Shown here: one piece after another, positions 63,788 to 64,000 of the stretch | Numbering within the stretch: the stretch's first letter is position 1 | How the letters are laid out: the number at the start of each line of letters is the position of its first letter | DNA from: Geomicrobium sp. JCM 19039 | GTDB lineage: Bacteria; Bacillota; Bacilli; Bacillales; Marinococcaceae | Reading direction: 5' to 3' | Assembly: GCF_000698145.1 (NCBI RefSeq) | Contig: NZ_BAXB01000008.1 | Coordinates: 62,001 to 126,000 of the forward strand | Length of the DNA: 64,000 nucleotides | Notes under the pieces: model-generated | What the model saw: the letters and a program-made list of their open reading frames with translations, nothing else | What the model was told of the DNA's origin: nothing | Databases searched by the model: none | Made by a program: the position numbers and the translations under genes

Positions 63788-64000
63788 GGTTATTGTCCTT
63801 TCCTTGTTCCTATTAGTAAATATACCTTATCTGAATAAATTTATTCACACTAATTCATACACTCACATGCCTTGCTAGCACTAAAACAAAAAACTTATCA
63901 TCTAAAACCATGAAAACAAACCTTTTACTTTATTTATAGAAAAGTCTAAAACGCCATTCTCTACTCGTTCAACTATGTGTAGATAAATTTAGATAGCGTT

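Noticed and set aside
58831..64000. A second copy of the tmRNA 3' end as phage attachment site
   Set aside because: I found no repeat of the CCGTCTCCACCA end downstream within the window; the island is bounded by a different repeat.
1..64000. CRISPR array, rRNA or tRNA genes
   Set aside because: No evenly spaced short repeats and no cloverleaf or rRNA-like sequence was seen apart from the tmRNA.

Overview
The window looks like a chromosomal segment of a Bacillaceae-type member of the Bacillota. Supporting signs are strong AGGAGG-type ribosome sites with frequent TTG/GTG starts, hairpin-plus-T terminators, a CcpA-type cre site, YesM/YesN-like and FusB-like proteins, and a one-piece tmRNA with a Firmicute-like tag. 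Secreted proteins are unusually rich in Glu/Asp, which hints at a halophilic or alkaliphilic lifestyle. The species cannot be named from sequence alone.

Layout. 1-5341: a catabolic operon (PrpF-like end, Asp/Glu-racemase-like protein, SDR, Fe-alcohol dehydrogenase, aldehyde dehydrogenase) followed by a broken LysR regulator. 5390-7992: an acetyltransferase, a 35-aa holin-like toxin gene, decayed genes and a non-coding mobile-like repeat. 8073-17022: an MMPL exporter with a two-component system, a creatininase/permease pair, a Pro/Gly-rich protein and a serine hydrolase. 17642-23138: the first half of a 4-hydroxyphenylacetate (HPA) meta-cleavage cluster, hpaE-B-D-C, with a divergent LysR gene and a cre site. 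23272-32880: a YesMN-like two-component system, a Fe/phosphonate-type ABC importer, a second binding protein, a Nudix hydrolase and a PP2C-like phosphatase. 33090-36650: the second half of the HPA cluster (hpaF, hpaG2, hpaG1, a GntR regulator and a divergent DapA-like aldolase). 36661-58350: mixed housekeeping and accessory genes (dicarboxylate symporter, photolyase, cytochrome c lipoprotein, peptide-binding protein, aldo/keto reductase, kinase-like protein, sugar isomerase/dehydrogenase pair, alkaline phosphatase, EF-G-binding protein, permease, CDF transporter, UbiD decarboxylase). 58485-58856: tmRNA. 58956-63187: a decayed prophage or mobile island bounded by a 186-bp direct repeat.

How the genes work together. 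HpaB/HpaC hydroxylate HPA, HpaD opens the ring, HpaE oxidises the semialdehyde, HpaF and HpaG isomerise and decarboxylate, and the DapA-like aldolase would finish with cleavage. No hydratase (HpaH) is seen in this window. The two halves have separate regulators and are separated by the 10-kb transporter block.

Two features stand out. First, a family of 0.4-0.7 kb non-coding elements shares the end sequence TATAAGTTGAACT in inverted orientation, with interchangeable internal modules. Second, fourteen genes carry frame disruptions, and 17 of 18 inferred events are net single-base losses. That bias suggests deletion-type sequencing or assembly error at least as much as real gene decay, so genes called 'pseudogene' here may be intact in the living strain.
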